Under the pieces are notes generated by a model, which saw only the letters and a list, made by a program, of their open reading frames with translations, had not been told where the DNA came from and did not search any database. From assembly GCF_020404745.1 (NCBI RefSeq), contig NZ_JAIZAP010000001.1:412077-476076 (forward strand): a DNA stretch of 64,000 bases, in the 5' to 3' direction. Position 1 is the stretch's first letter, and each line of letters opens with the position of its first letter. Both the position numbers and the translations under genes were made by a program. Positions 54,672 through 64,000 of this stretch are shown here, one piece after another. The stretch is from Aquibacillus saliphilus. Lineage in GTDB: Bacteria; Bacillota; Bacilli; Bacillales; Amphibacillaceae.

Positions 54672-56024
54672 TTACTGCTTTTTTCTTAATCTTGTTAAAA
54701 AGAAACCATCGGTATTATAATCTTGTGGGAATAGTTGTAAACCCCACTTAGTTAGACCCTTGGCCGATTTTAAATTATTCGGCAGTTCCTGATTAAATTC
54801 AGGATCCAGCTCGAAATCAGGACGTTTTTCTAGAAATTGTTTAACTACATTTTCATTTTCATTTTTGTCGACTGTACAAGTACTATATAATAGTTTACCA
54901 TCTTTTTTTAATAATGAGGAAACACTTTCCAATAATTCTAGTTGAATTATTGACAGATGCTTAATATCTTGTTCACTTTTATGATATTTAATATCCGGTT
55001 TTCCTCTTAATACACCTAATCCAGAACAAGGGGCATCCAACAGAATACGATCGAACGTTTCATCATCATGTAACGATGATAATGTTCTAGAATCTGCTTG
55101 GTTTGAGTCAATAATCGTCAGATCTAATTCTAATGCTTTTTCTGCTACAAGCTTTGCTTTTTTATCATGTAGATCATAGGCATGAACTTGTCCAATATCT
55201 CCCATTTTCTCGGCTATATGAGTTGTTTTTCCTCCTGGGGCACTACAGGCATCTAAAACCGTCATTTCTTTTTCAACTGCAAGCATTTCGGTAACTAACA
55301 TCGAGCTTTGATCTTGTATTGTCAAATAGCCTTCTCGAAATAAATTACTTCTTAGAATATTCCCTTTTCGAATAATTATCCCTTGGTTTGAAAAAAGGGA
55401 AGGTTCAACTTCAAAGTCGTTACTTGTCAACTGACTGATAGCTTCTTCTCTTGAGATTTTCAAGGGTTGAACCCTAACAGCCATTGATTTATGGGTTAAA
55501 TTAGTCTGACACATCTGTTTTGTAGTCTCGATTCCATACATGCTTATCCAACGGTCTATTAGCCATGATGGATGGCTTGTTTCTATACTGATCCGTTCAA
55601 CTTGATCAGCAATTTGAGTTGGATCAGGAAATCCCTTACGCTGCACGTTTCTTAACACACCATTTACCAAAGAAGATATTCCTTTGTGACCGCGTTTTTT
55701 AGAGATTTCTACTGATTCGTGAATAATCGCATGATCAGGAACTTTATCTAGATATTTCATTTGATAGAACGATAAATAAAGTAACCACTTTACCCAAGGT
55801 TTTAACTTCTGCTTATTCTTATCATCTACAAAACTAGATAAATAATAATCGAGTGTTAATTTACGTTGTATTGTCCCATAAACCATTTCTGTTAATAATG
55901 ATTGATCTCGATCACTTAATTCCTTATTTTTTAATGCGTGATCAATTAGTAGATGACTAAATCCGCCACCTTCTACTCTAACTAAAATATCTAATGCTGT
56001 ACTCCTGAGTATGTTTTTAGCCAT
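54672..56024 (-). CDS. rsmB: RsmB 16S rRNA m5C967 methyltransferase
   Basis: The enzyme methylates C967 of 16S rRNA. The N-terminal NusB-like domain (about 1-140) is joined to a Rossmann methyltransferase with [19 protein letters not shown] (about 245-263), [17 protein letters not shown] (catalytic cysteine) and [14 protein letters not shown] (second cysteine). It has 450 residues and overlaps fmt by eight nt. Confidence 0.96.
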   Translation of the reverse strand: MAKNILRSTALDILVRVEGGGFSHLLIDHALKNKELSDRDQSLLTEMVYGTIQRKLTLDYYLSSFVDDKNKQKLKPWVKWLLYLSFYQMKYLDKVPDHAIIHESVEISKKRGHKGISSLVNGVLRNVQRKGFPDPTQIADQVERISIETSHPSWLIDRWISMYGIETTKQMCQTNLTHKSMAVRVQPLKISREEAISQLTSNDFEVEPSLFSNQGIIIRKGNILRSNLFREGYLTIQDQSSMLVTEMLAVEKEMTVLDACSAPGGKTTHIAEKMGDIGQVHAYDLHDKKAKLVAEKALELDLTIIDSNQADSRTLSSLHDDETFDRILLDAPCSGLGVLRGKPDIKYHKSEQDIKHLSIIQLELLESVSSLLKKDGKLLYSTCTVDKNENENVVKQFLEKRPDFELDPEFNQELPNNLKSAKGLTKWGLQLFPQDYNTDGFFLTRLRKKQ

Positions 56025-56964
56025 TATTTTCTCCTAACTTTTCCCCAACTGTTACTTTACTACCGGTACCACGCAAATAATCTTCTGCTGTCATTCTCTT
56101 TTTACCTGATGGTTGCAAGCTGGTGATTTTAACACCTTTTTGGTCACCACATGCTACAACTAACCCATCTTGTAACAACTCAACGATCTGTCCTGGGACT
56201 GCATCAAATTCTTTTTCCACAAGTTCAGCCCACCAAACTTTTAAAACCTTCTCATCTAAAGTAGTAAACGCAACTGGCCACGGATGAAGCCCACGAATAT
56301 GGTCATATACCCGTTTACTTGATTGTTGCCAGTCTATCTTCTCTTGTTCACGAGAAATATTATAAGCATAGGTAGCTTTCTCATCTTCTTGTTTTCTACT
56401 AACTAATTTACCTTCGAGTAAACGAGGTAGCGTATCGTGCAGTAATGAAGAACCAGCTACTGCAAGCTTATCATGCAATGTTCCAACATGATCTTCGCTT
56501 GTAATAGGTACTGTAATTTGTGTAATGATATTACCTGCATCAAGTTGTTCTACCATATACATGATTGTTACGCCTGTCTCTTTTTTACCTTGGAGAATGG
56601 CATAGTGAATTGGTGCACCTCCACGGAGTTCTGGTAAAAGAGAAGCATGCACGTTGATACATCCGTGGATAGGTGCATCTAATAGTGGATTCGGAAGGAT
56701 TTGTCCGAATGCCGCTGTCACAATTAAATCCGGTTCAAATTGCAATACATACTGATAGTCATCTTTAATTTTTTCAGGCTGAAAAACTGGAATGCCATGT
56801 TTTTCAGCTTCCACTTTTACCGGGGGTGGTGTCAGTACTTTCTTCCTTCCTTTAGGTCGGTCTGGCTGAGTCACCACTAATTCCACTTGATAATTATCAC
56901 TTATTAATTGTTGCAAAACAGGTACAGCAAAATCTGGGGTACCCATAAAAACGATTTTTTTCAT
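56017..56964 (-). CDS. fmt: methionyl-tRNA formyltransferase
   Basis: Fmt formylates initiator Met-tRNA. The N-terminal domain has [17 protein letters not shown] (about 4-20), the 10-formyl-THF site with catalytic N-x-H in [17 protein letters not shown] (about 106-122), and a D around [11 protein letters not shown]. The C-terminal OB-like tRNA-binding domain follows (about 205-312). It has 315 residues. def, usually just upstream, is missing here. Confidence 0.97.
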   Translation of the reverse strand: MKKIVFMGTPDFAVPVLQQLISDNYQVELVVTQPDRPKGRKKVLTPPPVKVEAEKHGIPVFQPEKIKDDYQYVLQFEPDLIVTAAFGQILPNPLLDAPIHGCINVHASLLPELRGGAPIHYAILQGKKETGVTIMYMVEQLDAGNIITQITVPITSEDHVGTLHDKLAVAGSSLLHDTLPRLLEGKLVSRKQEDEKATYAYNISREQEKIDWQQSSKRVYDHIRGLHPWPVAFTTLDEKVLKVWWAELVEKEFDAVPGQIVELLQDGLVVACGDQKGVKITSLQPSGKKRMTAEDYLRGTGSKVTVGEKLGENNG

Positions 56965-56977
56965 AACTTTCCCCTTC

Positions 56978-59386
56978 CTACATCAATTGATAGGGTTGTA
57001 AATCCACATTAATTAGTAAGTCATTCTTTTGTAGTTCTTTTTGATAGAAACTCAAAATTTTCTTGATTACTTTCCTTTGGTTCGGTTCATTTTTGTATTT
57101 TATCATGCATTGATAGCGATATCTATCTTTGATCCGTGTCAGAGCCGATGGTGTTGGTCCAAGGATTCGTGTCTGCTGTGTAAGATGTTTGTTTAAAAGT
57201 TGTGTTATTGTTTTTGTGACCTCGATAACCTTCACTTGGTTCGGATGAGAGACTGTAATAAGCGTTAAGAAAAAGTAAGGCGGGTAGTTAAATGTCTTTC
57301 TTATTTCCATTTCTTTTTTAAAAAAACTGTCATAGTCATATTCACTAGCAAGTTGAACACTATAATGTTCCGGTGTATAGGTCTGAACAACTACTTCACC
57401 AGGCAATAGATGTCGACCCGCTCGCCCGCTCACTTGAGTAAGCAATTGAAACGTCTTTTCTGCAGCACGGAAATCCGGTAAATTAAGGAGGGAGTCTGCT
57501 GCCAAAACTCCTACGAGTGTTACATTGGCAAAATCTAGCCCTTTTGCGATCATTTGTGTACCTAAGAGTATGTCGGCATCATGATTAGCAAACTGATTTA
57601 AAAGTTTTTCATGAGCACCTTTTCTCCTTGTCGTATCAACATCCATACGAATCACTCTTGCTTCTGGTATTAATTTGGTCAATGCCTCTTCCACCTTTTG
57701 TGTCCCAGTACCAAAAAATCGTATCGTATCACTTTCACATTCTGGGCATTTCGTCGGCATCTGATCTTCATGTCCACAATAATGACATTTTAAACTATTA
57801 TTAATTCGATGATAGGTAAGCGTAATGTCACAATGTGGACATTCAATCACATGTCCACAGTCTCTACACATTACGAATGTTGAATACCCTCGTCGGTTTA
57901 AAAACAGTACAATTTGCTCCTTTTTTTTCAAACGCTCCTCGATATCTTCTTTCAGTTGCCTAGAAAACATCGTACGGTTTCCGGCGTGTAATTCATCTCG
58001 CATATCGACTAGTTTAACTTTCGGCATTGTGGCATTATTCATACGTTTGGAAAGCGTTAATAATTGATAAACCCCTTTTTGTGCTCTCGCAAATGATTCG
58101 AGTGCCGGAGTTGCACTACCTAACACAACAGGACAGTTGTGCTGTTCCCCTCTGAAAATCGCCACATCTCTGGCATGATACCTGGGATGGTCCTCTTGTT
58201 TATAACTTGTTTCATGTTCTTCATCAATGATAATAATTCCAATATTCTCAAGTGGTGCAAATATTGCCGATCTTGCTCCAACCACCACTTTCACTTGTTT
58301 TCGTTGAATCTTGCGCCATTCATCAAATTTCTCTCCTGCAGATAAAGCACTATGTAGTACCGCAACAAGAGAACCGAATCTGCCTTTAAAGCGTTCGACC
58401 ATTTGAGGAGTTAAAGCTATTTCCGGAACTAAGACGATTGCTTCTTTGCCCTTTTTTATTACTTCTTGAATTGATTGTAAATAAACTTCTGTTTTCCCGC
58501 TTCCAGTTACACCATGTAATAAAAATACTTGGTGCTGTTCATGTTCAATTGTAGACAGAATTGGTTTTATTGAAGTTTCCTGCTGTTCTGTAAGTTGCAA
58601 TGGTGTCGTTCTTGGATATTTATCCTCCTTGTAGGGATTGCGGTAAACTTCTTCCTTATATTCCTGAAGTAACCCACGTTCAAGCAATACCTTTAAGCTT
58701 GACCTAGATGTAGCTAACAAGTTAAGTAAACTTTTTTGCTTGATTGCCTGAGGATTCTGGATAAAATAGCTTAGTATTTCTCTTTGCTTTACTGCTTGTT
58801 TCGGAAGATTTGCTAACTCTTCATCCAAATGAAAAGAATTTTGATTAGGAGTAATCATCGTTTCTTTCTTAAATGTTTCTTTCGATTGAACTTGGTAGCT
58901 CACCTCTATCAAACCTCGATCAATTGCTTTTTGTAGATGATAAAAACTTCCCTCACGAGAAACAAATTCTTCATATGAAATAACGTCCCTATCTGCAAAA
59001 ATAGCTTCTAATTCCTCTGGAAGTAATTCCTCGGTTAACCGCATTAATTCTTTTTTGTACTTTGCTTTCAACACCTGTGGAAGCATTACTTGGAAAGCTG
59101 AAATATAATAACTTAGTGTTTCTTCAGATAGCCATTTACCAAGATGAATTAATTCTTCGGTCAGTACAGGAGTGACATCCATAAGGTCCTCAATGTAACG
59201 TAAACGCTCAAAATCAGAGTGATCGGTGAGTTCTAATACAAATCCCATTATTTTTCGTGGTCCAAAAGGAACGATTGCCCGCATTCCCTTTTTTACAGAT
59301 CCTAGAAACTTATCTGGTATTTTGTAATCGAAAATTCGGTTGGTTTGACTAGCGGGAACATCCACTACTATTTTTGCAATGTTCAC
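56978..59386 (-). CDS. priA: primosomal protein N' (PriA helicase)
   Basis: PriA restarts replication at broken forks. The N-terminal DNA-binding domain (about 1-200) precedes helicase motifs [12 protein letters not shown] (about 293-304), [12 protein letters not shown] and VSGRAGRH. Eight cysteines in [14 protein letters not shown] and [17 protein letters not shown] (about 515-555) form two zinc sites. It has 802 residues. The start is GTG 59386, overlapping coaBC in a GTGA arrangement. Confidence 0.97.
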   Translation of the reverse strand: MNIAKIVVDVPASQTNRIFDYKIPDKFLGSVKKGMRAIVPFGPRKIMGFVLELTDHSDFERLRYIEDLMDVTPVLTEELIHLGKWLSEETLSYYISAFQVMLPQVLKAKYKKELMRLTEELLPEELEAIFADRDVISYEEFVSREGSFYHLQKAIDRGLIEVSYQVQSKETFKKETMITPNQNSFHLDEELANLPKQAVKQREILSYFIQNPQAIKQKSLLNLLATSRSSLKVLLERGLLQEYKEEVYRNPYKEDKYPRTTPLQLTEQQETSIKPILSTIEHEQHQVFLLHGVTGSGKTEVYLQSIQEVIKKGKEAIVLVPEIALTPQMVERFKGRFGSLVAVLHSALSAGEKFDEWRKIQRKQVKVVVGARSAIFAPLENIGIIIIDEEHETSYKQEDHPRYHARDVAIFRGEQHNCPVVLGSATPALESFARAQKGVYQLLTLSKRMNNATMPKVKLVDMRDELHAGNRTMFSRQLKEDIEERLKKKEQIVLFLNRRGYSTFVMCRDCGHVIECPHCDITLTYHRINNSLKCHYCGHEDQMPTKCPECESDTIRFFGTGTQKVEEALTKLIPEARVIRMDVDTTRRKGAHEKLLNQFANHDADILLGTQMIAKGLDFANVTLVGVLAADSLLNLPDFRAAEKTFQLLTQVSGRAGRHLLPGEVVVQTYTPEHYSVQLASEYDYDSFFKKEMEIRKTFNYPPYFFLTLITVSHPNQVKVIEVTKTITQLLNKHLTQQTRILGPTPSALTRIKDRYRYQCMIKYKNEPNQRKVIKKILSFYQKELQKNDLLINVDLQPYQLM

Positions 59387-60588
59387 TTTGATTCATCCTC
59401 TAATTCTGCAATGACTATCTTTAGTAGTTGCTTAGCAATATTAGTTTTTGTCGTTAATCCGATTTCTTTTTGTACGCCTAGACGGTTGAGAAATGTAACT
59501 ACATTTGTGTCACCAGCAAATCCTGCTCCCTCTGCCTGGATATCGTTTATCACAATTGCATCGAGGTTTTTATCCTGTAATTTTTTTTGACCATAGTTAA
59601 TTACATCATTCGTTTCTGCTGCAAATCCCACCAAATACTGCGTTGTTTTTATATTACCCAACTCTTTAAGAATGTCTTTTGTCCGTTCAAACTCAATAAC
59701 TAAATTACCTGACTGTTTCTTCATTTTTTCATCATATGTAGTGATCGGTCGATAATCAGCAACTGCCGCTGATTTGATAACAATATCCTGATTCTCAAAA
59801 TGTGCAATCATTTGCTGATACATCTCTTCTGCTGTGGTAATATCGATTCGTTTTACATTAGTTGGTGTTGGAAGTGATACTAACCCCGTTACTAAGGTTA
59901 CATCAGCACCTAACCGTTCGGCTTCTTCTGCCAAGGCAAATCCCATTTTACCTGAAGAATGATTGGTTAAGAAACGAACCGGATCAATTCGCTCTTTTGT
60001 TGGCCCTGCTGAGATTAACACCTTTTTCCCTGCTAACGGCAGATCGGAAAGTAAATCATTTTTTATCACTTCTATAATTGTTTCAGGCTCCTCTAAGCGT
60101 CCTTTCCCAACATATCCGCAGGCTAAATAACCACTACCAGGTTCAATAAATTTGTACCCCCAAGCCTCTAGTTTTTTCATATTCTCAACTACTGCTGGGT
60201 GAGCATACATGTGTACATTCATTGCAGGTGCTATGTAAACAGGGGCTTCTGTTGCTAAAAGAACAGTTGATAACATATCATTAGCGATGCCGCCTGCAAT
60301 TTTTCCAATCATATTAGCGGTAGTAGGTGCCAGGATAAAAAGATCCGCCCAATCAGCCAGGTCAATATGAGCAATTTTTTCTGGATCTTTTTCGTCAAAT
60401 GTATCAGTATAAACTGGATTTCTAGAAAGAGCTTGAAAGGTTAGGGGTGATACAAATTCAGTAGCGCTCCTAGTCATGACCACTTTTACATTTGCATCTT
60501 GTTGAATTAGTTTACTCGTAAGCGCACAGGCTTTATACGCTGCAATACCTCCCGTTACCCCTAAGACAATATTCATTCGTTTTACCAT
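59383..60588 (-). CDS. coaBC: CoaBC, phosphopantothenoylcysteine synthetase/decarboxylase
   Basis: This bifunctional flavoenzyme makes 4-phosphopantetheine for CoA. The CoaC half (about 1-185) has GVTGGIAAYKAC, the histidine in IAHIDLADWADL, APAMNVHMY and the ACGYVGKGRLEEP loop. The CoaB half follows (KKVLISAGPTKERIDPVRFL, then AAVADYRP, and FERTKDIL). It has 401 residues. ATG 60588 is nine nt after AAAGGGG; ATG 60576 is an alternative. Confidence 0.97.
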   Translation of the reverse strand: MVKRMNIVLGVTGGIAAYKACALTSKLIQQDANVKVVMTRSATEFVSPLTFQALSRNPVYTDTFDEKDPEKIAHIDLADWADLFILAPTTANMIGKIAGGIANDMLSTVLLATEAPVYIAPAMNVHMYAHPAVVENMKKLEAWGYKFIEPGSGYLACGYVGKGRLEEPETIIEVIKNDLLSDLPLAGKKVLISAGPTKERIDPVRFLTNHSSGKMGFALAEEAERLGADVTLVTGLVSLPTPTNVKRIDITTAEEMYQQMIAHFENQDIVIKSAAVADYRPITTYDEKMKKQSGNLVIEFERTKDILKELGNIKTTQYLVGFAAETNDVINYGQKKLQDKNLDAIVINDIQAEGAGFAGDTNVVTFLNRLGVQKEIGLTTKTNIAKQLLKIVIAELEDESK

Positions 60589-60610
60589 CTAAACGTGCCC
60601 CTTTCCGATT

Positions 60611-60622
60611 ATCTAATTAGAT
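60611..60622 (-). promoter_or_regulatory. palindrome at the coaBC transcription start
   Basis: ATCTAATTAGAT, a perfect 12-bp palindrome, lies just downstream of the predicted start of the coaBC promoter. It may be an operator; no regulator is recognised. Confidence 0.25.
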
Positions 60623-60632
60623 ACACCTTATC

Positions 60633-60661
60633 ATCATATTACTCTAAATATTCTTATACAA
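60633..60661 (-). promoter_or_regulatory. sigma-A promoter of coaBC-priA-fmt-rsmB
   Basis: TTGTAT, 17-nt spacer, TATGAT on the minus strand, beginning right after the rpoZ terminator. Confidence 0.5.
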
Positions 60662-60703
60662 AAAATAATAACCCTCGCTAGCATAGCTGCAAGCGAGGGT
60701 TAT
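60661..60703 (-). terminator. rpoZ terminator
   Basis: ATAACCCTCGCT pairs with AGCGAGGGTTAT across 12 nt and is followed by TATTTTTTG on the minus strand, about 80 nt after the rpoZ stop. Confidence 0.85.
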
Positions 60704-60782
60704 GAATTACCTTGACGTCATTTACACCGAACAAAACTTAGTGCTTTTAGCTTAATAAACCGTCGATGCAAATTCCACCTTA

Positions 60783-60992
60783 TTAATCTTTAGCATCACT
60801 AGGAATATATGTTAATTTATCAGCCTGAATTTCTTCTAATGCTATACCGACAAATTTAAAAGACTTTGGATTATCTAATTGGTGTCTTTTTGTATCCTGT
60901 ATTTGACGTGCACGTCTAGCCGATAGTGTAACTAATGTGTATTTAGAATTGATTTTCAGTTGCAACTTATCAATCGATGGCTCTAACATCAT
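60783..60992 (-). CDS. rpoZ: RNA polymerase omega subunit
   Basis: The 69-residue omega chain stabilises the beta-prime subunit. The motif [15 protein letters not shown] (about 18-32) is diagnostic. The ATG overlaps the gmk TGA; GGAGGATG in gmk serves as the site. The neighbours match B. subtilis. Confidence 0.96.
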   Translation of the reverse strand: MMLEPSIDKLQLKINSKYTLVTLSARRARQIQDTKRHQLDNPKSFKFVGIALEEIQADKLTYIPSDAKD

Positions 60993-61609
60993 GCTAAATC
61001 ATCCTCCAATATTTTTTTATACTGCTTAGCTACCCGCTCACGTTTACAATGCTCACTTCGAACTATTGATTGAACTTTATGAACTGCAGTTTCAATTTTA
61101 TCATTAACCACTACATAATCATAGGCATCCATCATCTCAATCTCTTCTCTTGCCGCCATTAGTCTATTTTTAACTAGGTCCTCTGTCTCGGTCCCACGAC
61201 TAACGATCCTATTTTTCAATTCCTCTAGACTTGGTGGAAACAAGAAAATAAAAACACCTTCAGGAAAGTTTTTCTTCACTTGTAGTGCACCCTGAACTTC
61301 TATCTCTAGAAAAACATCATTACCAGATTCTAAAGTTTGTTCCACATAATCTCTGGGTGTTCCATAATAATTCCCAACATACTCTGCATACTCAAGTAAT
61401 TTATTATTTTGGATCATGTCTTCAAACTCACTTTTTGACCGGTAAAAATAATCAGTACCTTCTCGCTCACCAGTTCTGATGGGACGAGTTGTCATAGAAA
61501 TCGAATATTTCAATCCTATATCCTTGTCAAACAGAGCTTTTCGGACTGTTCCTTTTCCCACCCCTGATGGACCTGATAAAATAAATAAAATTCCTTTCTC
61601 TTCAATCAA
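60989..61609 (-). CDS. gmk: guanylate kinase
   Basis: Gmk phosphorylates GMP and dGMP. The P-loop [18 protein letters not shown] (about 9-26), the GMP-binding [18 protein letters not shown] and [10 protein letters not shown] are visible. It has 206 residues and overlaps rpoZ by four nt. Confidence 0.97.
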   Translation of the reverse strand: MIEEKGILFILSGPSGVGKGTVRKALFDKDIGLKYSISMTTRPIRTGEREGTDYFYRSKSEFEDMIQNNKLLEYAEYVGNYYGTPRDYVEQTLESGNDVFLEIEVQGALQVKKNFPEGVFIFLFPPSLEELKNRIVSRGTETEDLVKNRLMAAREEIEMMDAYDYVVVNDKIETAVHKVQSIVRSEHCKRERVAKQYKKILEDDLA

Positions 61610-61624
61610 TGTTCTTCCTCCTAG

Positions 61625-61885
61625 CTATTCATCAGAGATATCGTCATGACTAATGACACGTTGTCCAACTGTCTCAGGTTGAACAGCAGATAATACAACA
61701 TGGTCGCTATCTGTAATAATTACAGCTCTCGTGCGGCGACCGTAAGTAGCATCCACTAGTTTATCATTGTCTCGTGCTACAGTTATAATTCGTTTGATTG
61801 GTGCAGATTCCGGCGACACGATAGATATGACTCGATTCGCTGACACTACATTTCCAAAACCTATATTAATTAAACGTAAACTCAA
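61625..61885 (-). CDS. remA: RemA biofilm-matrix and osmoprotection regulator (YlzA)
   Basis: RemA is a ring-forming DNA-binding protein that activates matrix and opu genes in B. subtilis. The sequence [20 protein letters not shown] then [34 protein letters not shown] and [11 protein letters not shown] is clearly this family (long stretches cited in pieces). The start is TTG 61885, six nt after AAGGGGGAG; ATG 61921 would add 12 residues over an inverted repeat and bypass that site. It has 86 residues. Confidence 0.95.
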   Translation of the reverse strand: MSLRLINIGFGNVVSANRVISIVSPESAPIKRIITVARDNDKLVDATYGRRTRAVIITDSDHVVLSAVQPETVGQRVISHDDISDE

Positions 61886-61901
61886 AAATGGCTCCCCCTT
61901 T

Positions 61902-61922
61902 TGTGCAGATGATATCTGCACA
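61902..61922 (-). promoter_or_regulatory. inverted repeat just upstream of the remA ribosome-binding site
   Basis: TGTGCAGAT-GAT-ATCTGCACA: nine-bp perfect arms with a 3-nt spacer, ending three nt before the ribosome-binding site. It could be an operator or an RNA hairpin. Confidence 0.4.
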
Positions 61923-62058
61923 TTGTTTCTAGTTTAATTCTCTATGTACAAAGAAGAAAGTATTCGTAGTGAATATCATTCTTCAAACATATGTATTTCA
62001 AATTCACTATTGTAACTATTTTATTTATTATAGTACAAGATTTGAGTAAACGAAAATA

Positions 62059-62934
62059 TTATTCAATATTTTGTACCTGTTCTTTTATTTTTTCTATTTC
62101 ACTCTTTAATGTTACAACCCATTCACTTATTTTAACATCATTAGACTTGGATCCGATTGTATTCGTTTCTCTATGCATCTCTTGGATAATGAAATCTAGT
62201 TTCCTTCCAATTGCACCGGCTTCATTGATTGTTTTAAGGAATTGATTAATGTGACTACGTAGGCGAGTGACTTCTTCAGTTATATCCCCTTTCTCAGCAA
62301 GCAAGGCAATTTCTTGGGTTAATTTAAATTCATCTTTTATAAAATCATCATTTAGATATTCTTCAATTCTTTTTGTAATTCGATCCCGATATTCTATTAT
62401 AACAATATCTCGTCGTTCACCCAACTGTTTTGCTATCGTTTGAATTATTTTAATTCGATCTACTAAATCTCTAACCAGCTCTTCTCCCTCTTTTTGTCGC
62501 ATTTCAACAACTTTACTACATGCACTCTCAAGAGCTGAAAGAATTGTTTCATGCATCGAATCAAACTCTTGCTCATTTTCTTTAATAGTAAATAACTCAT
62601 CGATATTGGTCACCATATCGATAGGAATACTTCCATCTAAATTATATTTATTTTTAACCTCGTGAACGCTTTTTATATACTGATCCATTAAGTCCCAATT
62701 GACACTTAGCGTATGCTTTATTAGTCCTTCACCTTCAATAGTGATAAATATTTCAATTCTTCCTCTGTTAAAAAATGATTGAATAATCTTTTTCATTCGT
62801 TCTTCCATTACCAATAGTGAACGAGGAATTTTGGTTGAAATATCTATAAAACGATGGTTCACACTTCTAATTTCAACAGATATAGCAGTATTATTTAAAT
62901 GAACTACATTTCTTCCATATCCGGTCATACTCAT
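62059..62934 (-). CDS. yicC: YicC-family endoribonuclease (YloC)
   Basis: A 291-residue YicC/YloC protein: MSMTGYGR, VEIRSVNHRFIDISTKIPR (about 21-40), RGRIEIF and the C-terminal HINQFLKTINEAGAIGRKLDFIIQEM with EANTIGSK-like end (here RETNTIGSKSN, cited in pieces). In recent work on E. coli and B. subtilis the family acts as an RNase. ATG 62934 is chosen; TTG 62940 is a weak alternative. It is followed by remA and gmk in the usual order. Confidence 0.94.
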   Translation of the reverse strand: MSMTGYGRNVVHLNNTAISVEIRSVNHRFIDISTKIPRSLLVMEERMKKIIQSFFNRGRIEIFITIEGEGLIKHTLSVNWDLMDQYIKSVHEVKNKYNLDGSIPIDMVTNIDELFTIKENEQEFDSMHETILSALESACSKVVEMRQKEGEELVRDLVDRIKIIQTIAKQLGERRDIVIIEYRDRITKRIEEYLNDDFIKDEFKLTQEIALLAEKGDITEEVTRLRSHINQFLKTINEAGAIGRKLDFIIQEMHRETNTIGSKSNDVKISEWVVTLKSEIEKIKEQVQNIE

Positions 62935-63056
62935 TGCCAAAAAATCACATCCAATTACTTTTTCATGGTTTATCCATTTATAATAATATCAAAAAATGGC
63001 AAATTTACCTAATTGTTATTATAAATCAGATAAATATAAAGGAGCTGGGACAAAAC

Positions 63057-63117
63057 TCAGATAAATAATAAAAAGCTGCACCTTTCCAACACATAGTTGG
63101 CGGGTGCAGCTTTTTTT
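63057..63117. terminator. bidirectional hairpin before the IS element
   Basis: AAAAGCTGCACC pairs with GGTGCAGCTTTT, with an inner CCAAC/GTTGG pair and a five-nt loop; T-runs on both sides. It lies between yicC and the transposase and could shield the transposase from readthrough. The preceding GGAGCTGGGACAAAA resembles a motif often seen near Bacillaceae terminators. Confidence 0.75.
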
Positions 63118-63147
63118 ATAAAATTGAACCAATTTAAGTAAGTAAAA

Positions 63148-63203
63148 AAGGATACCTTCTGATAAAATTAAAGTACCACACAATAACTATCGGAGGTATC
63201 CTT
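63148..63203 (+). promoter_or_regulatory. hairpin covering the transposase ribosome-binding site
   Basis: AAGGATACCT (63148-63157) pairs with AGGTATCCTT (63194-63203), extended by further pairs to 63164/63188 with one bulge. The ribosome-binding site CGGAGG lies in the stem next to the ATG. It probably limits translation of the transposase. Confidence 0.65.
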
Positions 63204-64000
63204 ATGTTTAAAGATTATAACATGAATCAAGTAATTTTGCCGTTAGATTTAGAAATGAAATTGAAAGAAAATGATATCGCCTATGCGGTCCATGATTTAG
63301 TGGAACAGATACCGGATGAAGCCTTCGCTAGCTTCTTGCATAAAACGGGTTGCCCTGCTTACCATCCACGAATGATGATGAAGATTATTTTATGTGCGTA
63401 CACCCAATCTGTATTCTCTGGTAGAAAAATTGAGGCATTAGAGGAAGATAGTGTACGCATGATGTGGTTAGCACAAGGACATGAGCCAAGCTATCGCACG
63501 ATCAACCGTTTTCGTGTCAATGAAGAAGTAAAAGAACTGTTACGTCAATGTTTCGTGCAATTTCGTTGTCAACTTGTGAAAGAAGAACTCATTGATAACG
63601 AAGCAATTTTTATCGATGGTACCAAGATCGAAGCAAACGCCAATAAATTTACGTTTGTTTGGCGCAAATCGATTGAAAAATACAGTGCCAATTTGGTGGA
63701 GAAATCCAATCAAATGTACGATGAATTGTTGGCAAAAGAAATTATCCCAGAAATAGAACGCGAAAGTATCGAGGAACTATCCACCCAAGAACTCGAAAGA
63801 GTCGTCGAGAAACTAGAGAAGACGGTTGAAGCTTACGACAAAAAGATTGAAGAAAGTGACGTTGTAAGCGAACGGAAGCAACTTCGTTCTGAACGCAAAA
63901 CACCAAAACAATATCGTAAACAGTTTAAGGATTATGTAGCACGCAAACAAAAATACGAAAATGATATGACCATATTTGAAGAGCGCAACAGTTATTCAAA
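63204..64000 (+). CDS. IS1182-family transposase, 3-prime end outside window
   Basis: The frame is open from ATG 63204 to the window end (265 codons). It begins M-F-K-D-Y-N-M-N-Q and contains the DUF772-type N-terminus (YHPRMMMKIILCAYTQ, SYRTINRFR) and IDGTKIEANANKFTFVWRKS, the hallmark of IS1182-like DDE transposases; the first catalytic D is in IDGTK. A charged coiled stretch follows. GGAGG precedes the ATG inside a hairpin. No stop or frameshift is seen, so it may be active. Confidence 0.92.
   Translation, partial: MFKDYNMNQVILPLDLEMKLKENDIAYAVHDLVEQIPDEAFASFLHKTGCPAYHPRMMMKIILCAYTQSVFSGRKIEALEEDSVRMMWLAQGHEPSYRTINRFRVNEEVKELLRQCFVQFRCQLVKEELIDNEAIFIDGTKIEANANKFTFVWRKSIEKYSANLVEKSNQMYDELLAKEIIPEIERESIEELSTQELERVVEKLEKTVEAYDKKIEESDVVSERKQLRSERKTPKQYRKQFKDYVARKQKYENDMTIFEERNSYS

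Larger units (their letters stand above)
63118..64000 (+). mobile_element. IS1182-family insertion sequence, left part
   Basis: It holds the transposase gene and its leader; the exact left inverted repeat is not resolved and the right end is outside the window. Confidence 0.7.

Noticed and set aside
60711..60722. TGACGTCA palindrome after rpoZ
   Set aside because: A single 8-bp palindrome between a stop codon and a terminator; chance is the simplest explanation.
1..64000. CRISPR array, tRNA or rRNA genes, prophage or defence island
   Set aside because: No regularly spaced repeats, no cloverleaf or rRNA sequence and no such gene families were seen; the gene order is core Bacillaceae throughout.

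Overview
The window is a core-genome segment of a low-GC, motile, endospore-forming member of the Bacillaceae. A halotolerant genus close to Oceanobacillus, Virgibacillus or Gracilibacillus is my guess from overall protein character and is not proven. Sporulation is indicated by spoVM. The gene order is that of the Bacillus subtilis region running from yloC to the fla/che operon, read on the minus strand. Almost every gene lies on that strand. The exceptions are rpmB, a small yfkK-type gene and an IS transposase at the right edge.

In the direction of transcription (right to left): yicC-remA-gmk-rpoZ; coaBC-priA-fmt-rsmB (CoA synthesis, replication restart, initiator tRNA formylation, 16S methylation); prpC-prkC-rsgA-rpe (Ser/Thr signalling, ribosome assembly, pentose phosphate); thiN and spoVM; rpmB (+); yloU-fakA-sdaAB-sdaAA-recG; the lipid operon fapR-plsX-fabD-fabG with a clear FapR operator, then acpP and rnc; yfkK (+); smc-ftsY; ylxM-ffh; rpsP-khpA-ylqD-rimM-trmD; rplS; lepB-rbgA; rnhB-ylqG-ylqH; sucC-sucD; dprA; topA; xerC-hslV-hslU-codY; then flgB-flgC-fliE-fliF-fliG-fliH-fliI-fliJ-motE-like-fliK-flgD-flagellar operon protein-flgE-flbD-fliL-fliM-fliY and the first codons of cheY.

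The interest is mostly between genes. There are two copies of a dispersed repeat that each start just after a stop codon and end in a terminator hairpin (rbgA, rnc). A long imperfect palindrome lies between rpe and thiN. A hairpin-rich block flanked by direct repeats separates fabG from acpP. A paired-hairpin leader precedes flgE, a tiny upstream ORF is coupled to flbD, and a 9-bp-arm inverted repeat sits just before the remA ribosome-binding site. Three genes usually found in this order (trmFO, def, rlmN) are missing from their usual places. hslV has no ordinary start codon where its conserved N-terminus should begin.

I saw no defence island, prophage, biosynthetic cluster, CRISPR array, tRNA or rRNA. 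The only mobile gene is an IS1182-type transposase that runs off the right edge, with its ribosome-binding site buried in a hairpin. No dramatic undescribed system is evident; the candidate novelties are small RNA or DNA elements and start-site oddities.
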